Assembly (NCBI GenBank): GCA_945957395.1
Contig: CAMFKE010000003.1
Coordinates: 62,001-126,000, forward strand
Source: an uncultured Opitutia bacterium
GTDB lineage: Bacteria; Verrucomicrobiota; Verrucomicrobiia; Opitutales; UBA953
Reading direction: 5' to 3'
DNA: 64,000 nucleotides
Every line of letters starts with the position of its first letter. The first letter of the stretch is position 1. The notes under the pieces were generated by a model, which saw only the letters and a list, made by a program, of their open reading frames with translations, made no database searches and was not told the DNA's origin. This document shows, piece by piece, positions 53,272 to 61,927 of the stretch. The position numbers were made by a program, and so were the translations under genes.

Positions 53272-54810
53272 CTAGTTTTTGGTTTCAAAAAGCTTGCGCT
53301 CAAGCGCGCTAAAGTCGTCGTAAGAAAAGCCGTGGCCGGCTATCTCCAAGTAGACAGGGGGTGATGGCAGGCTGATAACAACCTTTGGCTTGTCGCTCGG
53401 GATATCAAAATGCACCACCAGATTCAAATGATCAGTTGAACCTACATTTACACCGGAAGGCATTTTCCCGGCAACTTTCTTCATGATATAATCAAATGTG
53501 GAAGACCCTTTGTTAATCCTTACGCTGGTGCTAACAAGCTTTCCACGAACTGAAAGAACGACGCGCACACTCCCATCGGCGGCATAACTTGTAAATTCTT
53601 CCGTATCCCCATGGGAGAACTCAACGGCCCTACCCTTATCATCATATCGAGTCCTGGATTCAACACCCCTCATGAACACATAGATGCAATTCCCCTTGGA
53701 ATCGTAATCATACTTCTCAACCAGACGCTCCGCGCCACCTTCGAGAACCGAAACAGAGCGAACAACCCCCGCCAACGGACCTGTTACAACTCTTCGAGTC
53801 ACTTTCGTGACACCGTCATCATCTGTTTTAGTCAGGACCCCGGCGCCAATGTCATTATAAAAACGCATAGTGGCTCCATCCGGTTTAACCAACTTAAACT
53901 CAGCGCCGCCAAAATTACCCGGATGAGGGATGATACCGTAGGCAATTTCGCCGACGGAAAGAACCATGCGAGAAGACGGGTCCCATCGAACAACAGGCTG
54001 TGCTGAAAACGCCACACATGCAGGATCCTTCCTATACTCGAAGGACAAAGAGCCACCGTCCGAGAATGCTATCTCAGCAAGCGACATCAACTCCACCCAC
54101 TTGCCATTGGAACTCAAAGCAGGAGCCAACGAATATCGGCAGGTGGCTAGCGCCCCGCCTGAGGGACGATAACTAGCCAAGCGGCCTGTGTCATCATACT
54201 CAAATGAAACCAAGGGTGTGATATTATTCAACTTAAGTTCCGATACATTACCTTTGGGGTTTCTTAACAGCGTGTAGGAGCGACCATCCACTGCGACTTC
54301 AGCCAACCTCCCTTTGCCATCAAAGACGAGCCTGTCACCACAGGAGGAACTGATTCGAACGATCTTGTTTGAATCCTGCGTACCCAGCCAGCCCGAGCCT
54401 TCCAGTCGACGGGGAAACTGCTCCCTTCCATTGGCCATGCGTCGAGTGATTCGCAGTTTCTGCGAATATCCCTCAGGAGTGACCATCACTAACTCATCGT
54501 GCCCCGCAGGGGTGCACCTGGACTCCAGTAGCGGAACAAACCACCCGGCGCCCAAGGGGCCGGGTGAATCATCGGCAGTGATTCGGGTAGTCCAGTATGC
54601 GTGCAAGGGAAGAGCATCCACCTCTCCACCGAGAGACTTTCCCGGCAATGCAAGGGAGGCAAGCGGCTGATGAAGCCAAACAAAACCCTCAATATCCACT
54701 GCGGGAAACGGGCCTCCCACAGGAACCCTAAGGCTCAGGGAGCAAGCCGCATGCACAGCGCAGGAAATGAAAAGCGAAGCTGCAATAGCAGCTCGTTTAA
54801 AAACACTCAT
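53272..54810 (-). CDS. Exported YD/RHS-repeat protein
   Basis: 512 residues from the ATG at 54810 with a signal peptide (AAIAASLFISCAVHAAC). It begins like the N-terminal shell of RHS proteins (LSLRVPVGGPFPAVDIEGFVW, GPLGAGWFVPLLESRC) and has YD repeats (FEYDDTGRLASYRPSGG, YDSKGNCIYVFMRGVESRTRYDDKGRAVEF). It is far shorter than toxin-delivering RHS proteins (over 1200) and shows no PxxxxDPxGL-type core-end motif or toxin domain. The last 90 residues are unlike repeats. It is the main gene of an AT-richer four-gene unit of exported proteins, possibly a surface or secreted complex. Confidence 0.8.
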   Translation of the reverse strand: MSVFKRAAIAASLFISCAVHAACSLSLRVPVGGPFPAVDIEGFVWLHQPLASLALPGKSLGGEVDALPLHAYWTTRITADDSPGPLGAGWFVPLLESRCTPAGHDELVMVTPEGYSQKLRITRRMANGREQFPRRLEGSGWLGTQDSNKIVRISSSCGDRLVFDGKGRLAEVAVDGRSYTLLRNPKGNVSELKLNNITPLVSFEYDDTGRLASYRPSGGALATCRYSLAPALSSNGKWVELMSLAEIAFSDGGSLSFEYRKDPACVAFSAQPVVRWDPSSRMVLSVGEIAYGIIPHPGNFGGAEFKLVKPDGATMRFYNDIGAGVLTKTDDDGVTKVTRRVVTGPLAGVVRSVSVLEGGAERLVEKYDYDSKGNCIYVFMRGVESRTRYDDKGRAVEFSHGDTEEFTSYAADGSVRVVLSVRGKLVSTSVRINKGSSTFDYIMKKVAGKMPSGVNVGSTDHLNLVVHFDIPSDKPKVVISLPSPPVYLEIAGHGFSYDDFSALERKLFETKN

Positions 54811-54835
54811 AAGCCCCGACGCGCTTGAAGGGAAA

Positions 54836-54973
54836 TTATTCTCCAGGATTGGTAGGCGGCTTAGGGTCGTCACAGGGATGCGTCGGAACAGGCGGCGTGC
54901 CAGTTGCCGCAGAAACGGAGGAGCATAAAGCGACCACCGACAGGAGGACCAAGAGGATTACGGGCGTTTTCAT
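54836..54973 (-). CDS. Very small secreted peptide
   Basis: 45 residues: a strong signal peptide (MKTPVILLVLLSVVALCSSVSA) and a mature part of about 23 residues, Pro/Thr-rich with one Cys, ending in KPPTNPGE. It is the first gene of the minus-strand unit leading to the YD-repeat protein (25-base gap). The poly-G tract of its promoter region ends 27 bases before its ATG. Function unknown. Such peptides can be signals, bacteriocin-like or assembly factors, but nothing here decides. Confidence 0.6.
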   Translation of the reverse strand: MKTPVILLVLLSVVALCSSVSAATGTPPVPTHPCDDPKPPTNPGE

Positions 54974-54994
54974 GATTTCGATTGGATGTTCGCG

Positions 54995-55024
54995 GGAATA
55001 CCCCCCCCCCCCTTGGCAAATCAA
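54995..55024 (-). promoter_or_regulatory. Candidate phase-variable promoter with G12 spacer
   Basis: On the minus strand, TTGATT (55019-55024) and TATTCC (54995-55000) are separated by exactly 18 bases, 12 of which are an uninterrupted G run (C on the plus strand, 55001-55012). Slippage would change the spacer around the optimal 17. The boxes match consensus only 4/6 and 3/6. An alternative is TTAACA (55042-55047) with TTGATT as -10 and the tract in the leader. Confidence 0.4.
55001..55012. repeat. 12-bp homopolymer (C on plus strand)
   Basis: Twelve identical bases, the longest homopolymer I noticed in the window, placed between a possible promoter and the first gene of the secreted operon. 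Confidence 0.95.
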
Positions 55025-55146
55025 GCAAATTCTTTGCCGTATGTTAAAAACCTACGACAACAAACTTTGCACGCTTTTCAACAGGCGAAGATGTAAGCCC
55101 AATCCGCCGCAAGAAAGCTTCGCCAGCACTGTTCTGATTCGAGCAC

Positions 55147-55187
55147 GGCGAATGGAGCGACGTCGCCCTCTTCCGCCCCTGAGGGCC
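55147..55187 (+). repeat. 41-bp imperfect direct repeat, right copy (old prmA 3' end)
   Basis: 38/41 match to 46492-46532, including the stop codon. It is followed by a terminator hairpin, as expected for the original end of prmA. The upstream side (55013-55146) is AT-rich accessory DNA with no homology to prmA. Confidence 0.9.
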
Positions 55188-55216
55188 TCCGGCTCCCGGT
55201 TTGATCCGGATGGCGA

Positions 55217-55248
55217 AAGGCCGCGAACCCTTGGGTTCGCGGCCTTTG
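55217..55248. terminator. Bidirectional hairpin (old prmA terminator / coiled-coil gene terminator)
   Basis: 14-bp perfect stem AAAGGCCGCGAACC (55217-55230) / GGTTCGCGGCCTTT (55235-55248) with a 4-base loop. A-rich and T-rich ends on either side allow use in both directions. Confidence 0.75.
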
Positions 55249-55270
55249 CGCAAACGCCCACCGGCGCGCC

Positions 55271-55975
55271 TCAGATCTCCTCGCCCTTGGCGCGGAGCTT
55301 CTCGGCGAGGGCGTTGAGCCGCTCCTCGAGTTTGCGGAGGTTGTCGGCCTTCTGGTCGAGCTCGGTCTCGTGCTCCTGGTGCTTCTGCATCTTTTCGAAA
55401 AGCGTGTTCTCGCTCTCGTCGAGGAACTCCTCGCGCTCGCGCAGGGACACCTTCTCCTCCTCCAGCGACTTCGCCTGCTCGTCCAGCCGCACCTGCAGTT
55501 CCTGCATGGCCTTGAGGCTGTCCTCGCTGACGGGCGCCGAGGCGCCCGAGGAGCTTCCGGCGGAGCGCAGACCGGATTCGAACACGGCGCGCTGCTTGTC
55601 CAAAAGACGGCGGGCGTCGGCGAGCTCGGAGGCGCGTCGGGTCAGAGCGGCCTCGGTATCGGCCAGTTCCAGCTCCTTCTCGCGCAGGGCGCGCTCCTTT
55701 TGCACGAGCTCCTTCTGAAAGGCGCGCAGGGAGTTTTCGAGCGCCTGGGCCTCGGCCTCCACCGACCGGTCCTGATCGGCGGGCACGCCCTTGGCGGCCA
55801 TGGAGCCGAACGGACTGCGCGTCTTGCGCAGGAGATCCACGATGCTCGACTCGGATTCGCGGGTGAATTCGGAAGGCTTGGCGATCTCCAGACGCAACTG
55901 CAGCCGCTTCTGCGACTCCGCGTGAGCGGGAGGCGGAGGAGCGGGCACATAGCGGCGGGGGGGCGGCGTATCCAT
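55271..55975 (-). CDS. Cytoplasmic coiled-coil protein, unknown
   Basis: 234 residues, no signal peptide. Residues 1-30 are Pro-rich, and from about 70 to the end it is almost entirely heptad-like coiled coil (KERALREKELELADTEAAL, ASELADARRLLDKQ, LEEEKVSLREREEFLDE), with a short Ser/Ala hinge near residue 140. No catalytic motif is visible. It is convergent with prmA's old end and divergent from comF. Confidence 0.75.
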   Translation of the reverse strand: MDTPPPRRYVPAPPPPAHAESQKRLQLRLEIAKPSEFTRESESSIVDLLRKTRSPFGSMAAKGVPADQDRSVEAEAQALENSLRAFQKELVQKERALREKELELADTEAALTRRASELADARRLLDKQRAVFESGLRSAGSSSGASAPVSEDSLKAMQELQVRLDEQAKSLEEEKVSLREREEFLDESENTLFEKMQKHQEHETELDQKADNLRKLEERLNALAEKLRAKGEEI

Positions 55976-56065
55976 CAGGGCGCAAAACCGATACGCAGGC
56001 GTGACGGCGCGTCAATCGCGCATCTGCGCGCTTTGCGTCCGGGGGTTTTTGCCCAAGATGAAGGT

Positions 56066-56839
56066 ATGAAAACCCCGGGCACAGTCCGTTCAGGAGCGTT
56101 AACCGGCGCAGGCTCGCCGCCCGCGCCGATCGATGCGCTGCTGGACCTCATATACCCGCGCGAGTGCCCGCTCACCGGCGCTGCGCCCGACGACGACTCG
56201 GGTTTCCGGCACCTGTCGGCAGCCGCCGTCGCGGGGCTTCCGCTGGTGACGCCGCCCTGCTGCCGCGTCTGCGGCGCCCCCTTCTTCGGCGTGCTCGACG
56301 GCCCCCAGGATTGCCCCCACTGTCGCGACCTGTCTCCGGAATTCGAGGACGGGCGCACCGTGATGCTCGCGCGCGAGGGCGGGCGCACGCTCGTGCACGA
56401 GTTCAAGTACCACGGGGGGCGACATCTCGCCGGCGATCTCGCCCGCCTGGCGACGCTCGCGCCGGGCTACCTGGAGCGACTTGAGGGTGCCGTGCTCGTG
56501 CCGGTACCGCTGCACGCGGACAAGCTGAGGCGGCGCGGGTACAACCAAAGCGCGCTGCTCGCTCGCGCCCTGGCGCGACTGGCGAAGGGGGCGCGGGTGG
56601 AGGAGCTGCTGGTGCGCGTGAGCGACATGCCTTCGCAGACCCGGCTGGACCGCGAGGCGCGCCGGGCCAACGCCAAAAATGCGTTTGCCATCCGGGTGGG
56701 GGCACCCATCAACCCGGCCTTCAAGCATGTGGTGGTGGACGATGTCTTCACGACGGGTGCCACCCTCAACGCCTGCTGCGCCGAGCTTCGGCGGTCGGGA
56801 ATCCCCCGGCTGTCCGTAGCCACCCTGGCGCACGGTTGA
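56066..56839 (+). CDS. comF: ComF-family phosphoribosyltransferase-like protein
   Basis: 257 residues. N-terminal zinc-binding region with Cys pairs ([22 protein letters not shown]), then the PRT fold: [25 protein letters not shown] and the PRPP loop [20 protein letters not shown]. ComF/GntX proteins take part in DNA uptake in competent bacteria. Together with dprA this suggests transformation capacity, although many non-competent bacteria keep both. It ends 44 bases before accD. Confidence 0.92.
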   Translation: MKTPGTVRSGALTGAGSPPAPIDALLDLIYPRECPLTGAAPDDDSGFRHLSAAAVAGLPLVTPPCCRVCGAPFFGVLDGPQDCPHCRDLSPEFEDGRTVMLAREGGRTLVHEFKYHGGRHLAGDLARLATLAPGYLERLEGAVLVPVPLHADKLRRRGYNQSALLARALARLAKGARVEELLVRVSDMPSQTRLDREARRANAKNAFAIRVGAPINPAFKHVVVDDVFTTGATLNACCAELRRSGIPRLSVATLAHG

Positions 56840-56883
56840 GCAGCGCCACAGCGCCACAGATACGCATCAACCGCTTTCATCCC

Positions 56884-57900
56884 ATGGCCTTCGTCAAAAG
56901 GAAACACACCCCCTCGACCGCCCGTAAGGACATCCCGAAGGGACTCTGGACCAAGTGCCCGGCGTCGGGCGAGATGGTCGACACCAAGGACCTGCACGAC
57001 AACTGGAACGTCGTGCCCGTCTCCGGCTACCACTTCGCCCTGGGCGCGCCCCGCCGTATCGAGCTGCTCATCGACGAAGGCACCTGGAAGGAGTTCGACG
57101 CCGGCCTCGCCTCGAAGGACCCGCTCAAGTTCCCCAAGTACGCCGAGAAGCTCGCGGAAAACGTGAAGAAGACCGGCGTGAAGGACACCGTCATCGCCGG
57201 CATGGGCCGGATGAACGGCATGCCCATCTCGCTGGCCGTCATGGACTTCAGCTTCCTGGGCGCCTCCATGGGCTCCGTGGCCGGAGAGAAGATCACGCGC
57301 GCCATCGAGCGCTCGCTCAAGCACAAGTGCCCGTGCATCGTGGTGTGCGCCTCCGGAGGAGCCCGCATGTACGAAGGCATCCTCTCGCTCATGCAGATGG
57401 CCAAGACCTCCGCCGCCCTCGCGAAGCTCAAGGCCGCCAAGATCCCCTTCATCCCGGTTCTCACGAACCCCACGATGGCCGGCGTCATGGCCTCCTTCGC
57501 CACGCTCGGCGACGTGATCGTGGCCGAGCCCGGCGCGCTCATCGGCTTCGCCGGCGCCCGCGTCATCAAGGAGACCACCAACCAGGCGCTCCCCGAGGGC
57601 TTCCAGACCTCGGAGTTCCTGCTCAAGCGCGGCCTCATCGACATGGTCATCCCCCGCAAGGAGCTGAAGGGCCGCCTGTCCTCCATCCTTCGCGTGCTGG
57701 CCTCCCGCCTCCCGTCCGAAGCGGCAACCAAGGGCAAGTCCTCCGCCAAGATCGCTCCCGCCAAGAAGCCCGTCGTGGCCAAGCCCGCGGAGGCTCCCGC
57801 CAAGAAGGCCGCCCCCGCGCCCGCGAAGAAAGCGGCGCCGGCCAAGAAAGCTTCCGTGCCGGCGAAGCCGGCCGCCAAGGGTGCCAGGAAGCGCGCCTAA
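56884..57900 (+). CDS. accD: Acetyl-CoA carboxylase carboxyltransferase subunit beta with decayed zinc ribbon and Lys/Ala tail
   Basis: Makes malonyl-CoA with AccA. 338 residues from the ATG at 56884. The crotonase-like core is intact: [74 protein letters not shown]. The N-terminal zinc ribbon normally carries four Cys (CxxC...CxxC); here only C25 remains, with Ser28, Val44 and Ser47 at the other positions, so zinc binding is probably lost. The last roughly 60 residues are a histone-H1-like tail of repeated AAPAKKA units, absent from typical AccD. It may bind nucleic acid or a partner. No alternative carboxylase is visible. Confidence 0.93.
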   Translation: MAFVKRKHTPSTARKDIPKGLWTKCPASGEMVDTKDLHDNWNVVPVSGYHFALGAPRRIELLIDEGTWKEFDAGLASKDPLKFPKYAEKLAENVKKTGVKDTVIAGMGRMNGMPISLAVMDFSFLGASMGSVAGEKITRAIERSLKHKCPCIVVCASGGARMYEGILSLMQMAKTSAALAKLKAAKIPFIPVLTNPTMAGVMASFATLGDVIVAEPGALIGFAGARVIKETTNQALPEGFQTSEFLLKRGLIDMVIPRKELKGRLSSILRVLASRLPSEAATKGKSSAKIAPAKKPVVAKPAEAPAKKAAPAPAKKAAPAKKASVPAKPAAKGARKRA

Positions 57901-58056
57901 CGGCGTATCCGAAAGGACCCGACGCCCGCGACGCCCCGATGACCGGGGTTCGCGGGCGTCGTCGTTTCAGCCCGGCACGGCGAGGGCCGGCGGAAGGAGA
58001 AACGCCCCGGATAGGGCGTTGACCTGCGCCGGCGCTACCCTTGCATGCGCGCGCCC

Positions 58057-60162
58057 ATGAGCTCCACAACCCCCACGCCGGACAACCCCGCCGGACACCT
58101 CACGCTACCCAATGCGGAAATTTCCGAGTGCTACGAAGATGTCGGCGTGAACCTGGTGGAGCACGAGCCCTTGCCGCCGGAACCCCCCGCGGGCGCACCG
58201 GTGGCGGTGCGCGACGCCTACTGGCGCAAGTATGTCTACCTGGGCGACAAGCAACGCCAGTTCACCCTGCGCGCGGCGATCGTGGGCGGCCTGTTCTGCG
58301 CGCTGCTGTCCATCTGCTCCCTCTACATCACCCTTCAGATCGGCTGGGGGCTGGGCCTCGTGCTGCTCGCCGTGCTCGGCACCTACTCGGGCTCCAAGCT
58401 GCTCTCCGGCCTGACGGGCGGACGCTTCCGCGAGTTCACGATGCTGGAAAACTCCGCCATGGGCTCCGTGGCCTCCACCGCGAGCTCGACGACCGGCATG
58501 TGCGTGGTGGGCGCCTTCGGCGGACTTCTGCTGGTGACCGGCGAACACCCGGACTGGCGCGCCTTCGCGGGCGTGCTGGCGTTCAACGGCGTGCTCGGCG
58601 TGTGCCTGGCCATCCTGTTCAAGCGCCGCATGGTGAACGAGGAGGACCTCCCGTACCCCTCGCCCAAGGCGGGCGCGGTGATGCTCAAGAGTCTTTACGC
58701 CGACGGTCGCGAAGGCCTCATCCAGTCGCGCGCCCTGTTCGCCACGCTCGCCGCCGGCGGCCTCGTGGGCCTGTTTCGCTCCTGGGAGGGACTGGCTGAA
58801 AAGTTCGGCGAGGCCCAATCCGCGCTGAAGGCCAAGGCGCTGAGCCTGGGCTGGGTGGATGCGGGTCGCGAGTTTCTCGAAAAAATGTCCCGGTGGGGCA
58901 TCCCCTCCGAAATCGCCTTCAAGTTCTCCGCGCTCCCCCTGGCGGAGCGCAACATCGCCATCGCCGGACTGGCGTTCGAGCCGAGCCTGCTGCTGACCTC
59001 CGTCGGCCTCATCGTCGGCCTGCGCGTCGCGCTCTCCATGCTGCTGGGCGCCATCGTTCTCAACTTCATCCTGGTGCCCGCCATGTACCATACGGACCAG
59101 GCCGTGCTGGCCGCGCCGGGCGCCCTGGCCGAAGGATTCAAGGCGGCCATGCCGGTCATAGGACATGGCGCCGATCAGACCGTGGTGCCCATGAAGTGGT
59201 CGCTCTGGGGCGGCACGGCGCTCATGGTGATGGCCAGCTTCACCACGCTGGCGCTGCAGGCGCCCAACCTGATCCGCTCCATGAAGTCGATGTTCGCCGC
59301 CAAGGCCTCCGGCGCGGACGCCGTGGCCGATGTGGAGATCCCCATGTCGTGGGCCTTCGTGCTGGGCGTACCGGCGGCGTTGGGCCTGATTTTCGTGCAG
59401 TGGTGGGGCTTCGGCGTGCACCCGCTGCTGGGGCTGGCCGCCGTGGTCATCTCCTTCGGCGTGGCCCTCGTCTGCAGCCGCGCGGCGGCCGAGGCCGACA
59501 TGAACCCGGTCGGAGCGATGGGCAAAGTGTCCCAGCTCGTGTTCGCGTTCCTTCCCGGCGCCAAGGGGAGCGCCGCCATCAACCTGCTTTCCGCTGGCTC
59601 CACCTCCTCCGCCGGCGGCGCCTCGGCCGACCAGCTGGCCGACCACAAAAGCAACAGGCTTATCGGCGGCAACCCGCGCCAGGTGCTCTTCGCGCAGCTC
59701 ACCGGCATCCTCTTCGGCGTGTGCAGCGTGATCCCCGCGTGGTTCCTGCTCGTCCCGGACAAGGAGCACCTGGAGAAGTATCCGGCCGTGCCGGCCAAGA
59801 TGTGGAGCGCGGTGGCCAAGTTGCTCACCGAGAAGGCGCCCTCGCTGCCGCACGGGGCGCCCACGCTCATGGTCGTTTGCGCCATCCTCGGCGTCGCCAT
59901 CCCCCTCGTCGGCCATTTCCTGCCGAAAGTCGGCAAATGGCTGCCGTCCACCATGGGCCTGGGCCTTTCGCTCACCCTGCCCTTCTCCAACGCCCTCTCC
60001 TTCGCGATGGGCGCGGTCATCATGGTGATCTGGGAAAAGGGCCACAAGAAGTCGGCCGTCACCTTCGCGCTGATCTTCGCCTCCGGCCTCATGTCGGGGC
60101 AGGCCCTGGTCGAATCCTTCCTGCTGCTTGGCGGCGAAGCCGTGAAACTGATCGCCCAATAG
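58057..60162 (+). CDS. OPT-family oligopeptide/metal-chelate transporter
   Basis: 701 residues with about fifteen hydrophobic helices. The first core segment is LRAAIVGGLFCALLSICSLYITLQIGWG. Other OPT-like parts: GGRFREFTMLENSAMGSVASTASSTTGM and KRRMVNEEDLPYPSPKAGAVML, where the NEEDLPYPS-type motif is characteristic of bacterial OPT/YSL proteins. The C-terminal half has HPLLGLAAVVISFGVALVCSR and MGLGLSLTLPFSNALSFAMGAVIM. Proton-driven uptake of peptides or metal chelates is the family role; the substrate is unknown. A second in-frame ATG at 58045 would add four residues. Confidence 0.9.
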   Translation: MSSTTPTPDNPAGHLTLPNAEISECYEDVGVNLVEHEPLPPEPPAGAPVAVRDAYWRKYVYLGDKQRQFTLRAAIVGGLFCALLSICSLYITLQIGWGLGLVLLAVLGTYSGSKLLSGLTGGRFREFTMLENSAMGSVASTASSTTGMCVVGAFGGLLLVTGEHPDWRAFAGVLAFNGVLGVCLAILFKRRMVNEEDLPYPSPKAGAVMLKSLYADGREGLIQSRALFATLAAGGLVGLFRSWEGLAEKFGEAQSALKAKALSLGWVDAGREFLEKMSRWGIPSEIAFKFSALPLAERNIAIAGLAFEPSLLLTSVGLIVGLRVALSMLLGAIVLNFILVPAMYHTDQAVLAAPGALAEGFKAAMPVIGHGADQTVVPMKWSLWGGTALMVMASFTTLALQAPNLIRSMKSMFAAKASGADAVADVEIPMSWAFVLGVPAALGLIFVQWWGFGVHPLLGLAAVVISFGVALVCSRAAAEADMNPVGAMGKVSQLVFAFLPGAKGSAAINLLSAGSTSSAGGASADQLADHKSNRLIGGNPRQVLFAQLTGILFGVCSVIPAWFLLVPDKEHLEKYPAVPAKMWSAVAKLLTEKAPSLPHGAPTLMVVCAILGVAIPLVGHFLPKVGKWLPSTMGLGLSLTLPFSNALSFAMGAVIMVIWEKGHKKSAVTFALIFASGLMSGQALVESFLLLGGEAVKLIAQ

Positions 60163-60189
60163 CCGGCCCCGTTCCGACCGCCCGAAAAG

Positions 60190-60222
60190 ACCCGGACGCC
60201 CCTCGCGGCGCCCGGGTTTTTC
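60190..60222 (+). terminator. Terminator hairpin after the OPT gene
   Basis: Imperfect stem ACCCGG-A-CGCC pairing with GGCG-C-CCGGGT around a CCTCGC-type loop, followed by TTTTT. Confidence 0.75.
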
Positions 60223-60303
60223 ATAACCCGCCACGAACCGGGCCGCCGACCCCTCGTTTGTTTTTTGCCATCCGCCCGATTCCCCCTCATTTGCCGACGC
60301 CTA

Positions 60304-61467
60304 ATGACTTACGACTTCACCTCCTGCCCCGACCGCTCCGGCACCGACAGCGGCAAGTGGGCCCGTTACGCCGGTCGCGACATCATCCCCGCCTGGGTCG
60401 CCGACATGGACTTCGTCGTCGCTCCCGAAATCCGCGAAGCGCTCCAACGGCGCCTCGACCACGGCGTGTACGGCTACCCGACCCAGCCCCCGGCCTCCGT
60501 CGCCCAAGCCGTCGTCGAATATCATGAGCGCGAGCACGACTGGAAGATCTCCCCCGAGTGGCTGGTGTTCACGCCCGCCCTGGTGCCCGGCCTGCACGCC
60601 ACCATCCGCGCCTGCTCGGCGCCCGGCGAATCGGTGATGACGCACACCCCCATCTACCCGCCCTTCCTCTCCGCCCCCCCCCTTTCCGAGCGCGTCGCTC
60701 GCAGGGTGCCCATGGCGTGGGACTCCTCCGCCGCCCGCTGGCACATGGACCCGGACGAGCTGGACGCCGCCACGCCCGCCGACGCGCGCGTGTTCATGCT
60801 GTGCAACCCGTTCAACCCCCTCGGCCGCGTGTTCGACCGCGCCGAGCTCGAGCGCATCGCCGATTACGCGACGCGCCGCGACATGGTCATCTGCTCCGAC
60901 GAGATCCACTGCGGCCTCCTGCTCGACAAGTCGAAGCGCCACATCCCCATCGCCACACTCTCCGAGGAAATCGCCCAACGCACCGTCACCCTGCATGCGG
61001 CGAGCAAGACCTTCAACATCCCCGGCCTCTTCTGCGGCTACGCCATCATCCCCAACCCGAAGATCCGCGCCGCCTACCGCCGCGTCATCCAGGGCATCGC
61101 GCACGAAGTGAACATCTTCGGCTACGCCGCGCTGGAGGCCGCCTACCGCCATGGCGAACCCTGGCGCCTCGCGCTGCTCGAGCGCCTCCGCGCCAATGTC
61201 GACTTCGTGTGCGACGCCGTGGCGGCGACTCCGGGCGTGAGCGTGCGCCAGCGCCCCGAGGCCACCTACCTCATTTGGGTCGATGTCTCCGCTCTCGGCT
61301 TCGAAAACCCGCAGGCCGCCTTCGAGGCGGGAGGCGTGGGCTTCAACAACGGCGCCGATTTCGGCGTGCCCGGGCATGTGCGCATCAACGCCGCCTGCCC
61401 GCCCGCCCGCCTCGAGGAGATCATGCGCCGCTTCTGCGCCGTCGCCCGATCCGCCTCGCGCAAGTAA
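60304..61467 (+). CDS. MalY/PatB-type PLP aminotransferase (cystathionine beta-lyase-like)
   Basis: 387 residues, fold-type I. Family signatures: IPAWVADMDFVVAPEIREAL, GVYGYPTQP, CNPFNPLGRVF, ICSDEIHCGLL, and the PLP lysine in LHAASKTFNIPGLFCGYAIIPN. MalY/PatB enzymes cleave cystathionine to homocysteine or act as aminotransferases. A C9 run inside the coding sequence (60674-60682, encoding part of SAPPLS) is a possible slippage site. The start at 60304 is preceded by a stop three bases earlier in another frame and has no Shine-Dalgarno. Confidence 0.92.
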   Translation: MTYDFTSCPDRSGTDSGKWARYAGRDIIPAWVADMDFVVAPEIREALQRRLDHGVYGYPTQPPASVAQAVVEYHEREHDWKISPEWLVFTPALVPGLHATIRACSAPGESVMTHTPIYPPFLSAPPLSERVARRVPMAWDSSAARWHMDPDELDAATPADARVFMLCNPFNPLGRVFDRAELERIADYATRRDMVICSDEIHCGLLLDKSKRHIPIATLSEEIAQRTVTLHAASKTFNIPGLFCGYAIIPNPKIRAAYRRVIQGIAHEVNIFGYAALEAAYRHGEPWRLALLERLRANVDFVCDAVAATPGVSVRQRPEATYLIWVDVSALGFENPQAAFEAGGVGFNNGADFGVPGHVRINAACPPARLEEIMRRFCAVARSASRK

Positions 61468-61563
61468 AAGGCCGGAGCAAGCCGCGCAAACATGCGCATT
61501 TGACGGGAAATCGCCGGCGTCGAGCTTGACACCGGTGGGCGGCGTTTCACTTTGCCGCCCACT

Positions 61564-61797
61564 ATGGCAAACAAGAGCGACAAGTGGCCCAGCAACGTCT
61601 CCGGTAAGTACTACGTCGATTCCCAGTGCATCGACTGCGACCTCTGCCGCGAAACCGCCCCCGATTACTTCAAGCGCGACGACGACGGCGGTTACTCCGT
61701 GGTCTTCAAGCAGCCCACCACCCCCGAAGGCATCGAGCAGTGCAAGGAAGCCATGGAAGGCTGCCCGGTCGAAGCCATCGGCGACGACGGCGAATAA
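61564..61797 (+). CDS. Single-cluster [4Fe-4S] ferredoxin
   Basis: 77 residues. The cluster ligands CIDCDLC and the distant CP of EGCPVEAIGDDGE fit the mono-cluster ferredoxins (CxxCxxC...CP). It is acidic, as expected for an electron carrier. It stands alone behind a pyrimidine-rich leader and is followed by a hairpin. It could serve pyruvate or hydrogen metabolism. The partner is unknown. Confidence 0.9.
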   Translation: MANKSDKWPSNVSGKYYVDSQCIDCDLCRETAPDYFKRDDDGGYSVVFKQPTTPEGIEQCKEAMEGCPVEAIGDDGE

Positions 61798-61815
61798 TCC
61801 GCTCTCCCTCGCGAC

Positions 61816-61839
61816 AAGCCCGCCGGCAACGGCGGGCTT
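61816..61839 (+). terminator. Hairpin after the ferredoxin gene
   Basis: 10-bp perfect stem AAGCCCGCCG / CGGCGGGCTT with GCAA tetraloop; no long T-run follows. Confidence 0.65.
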
Positions 61840-61927
61840 GCCTCGTTTGCGCGAGCTTCAAGTTTCCCGCGCGGCGCGCCCACGAGCGCCCACCCCGAAC
61901 CCTCTCACCCGCAAACCTTCCCCGATC

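Noticed and set aside
53272-54810. RHS toxin-delivery protein
   Set aside because: Too short, with no C-terminal core-boundary motif, toxin domain or immunity gene visible; called only a YD-repeat protein.
46533-55146. Prophage or classical integrative element
   Set aside because: No integrase, structural, replication or conjugation gene can be seen, only cargo and att-like ends.
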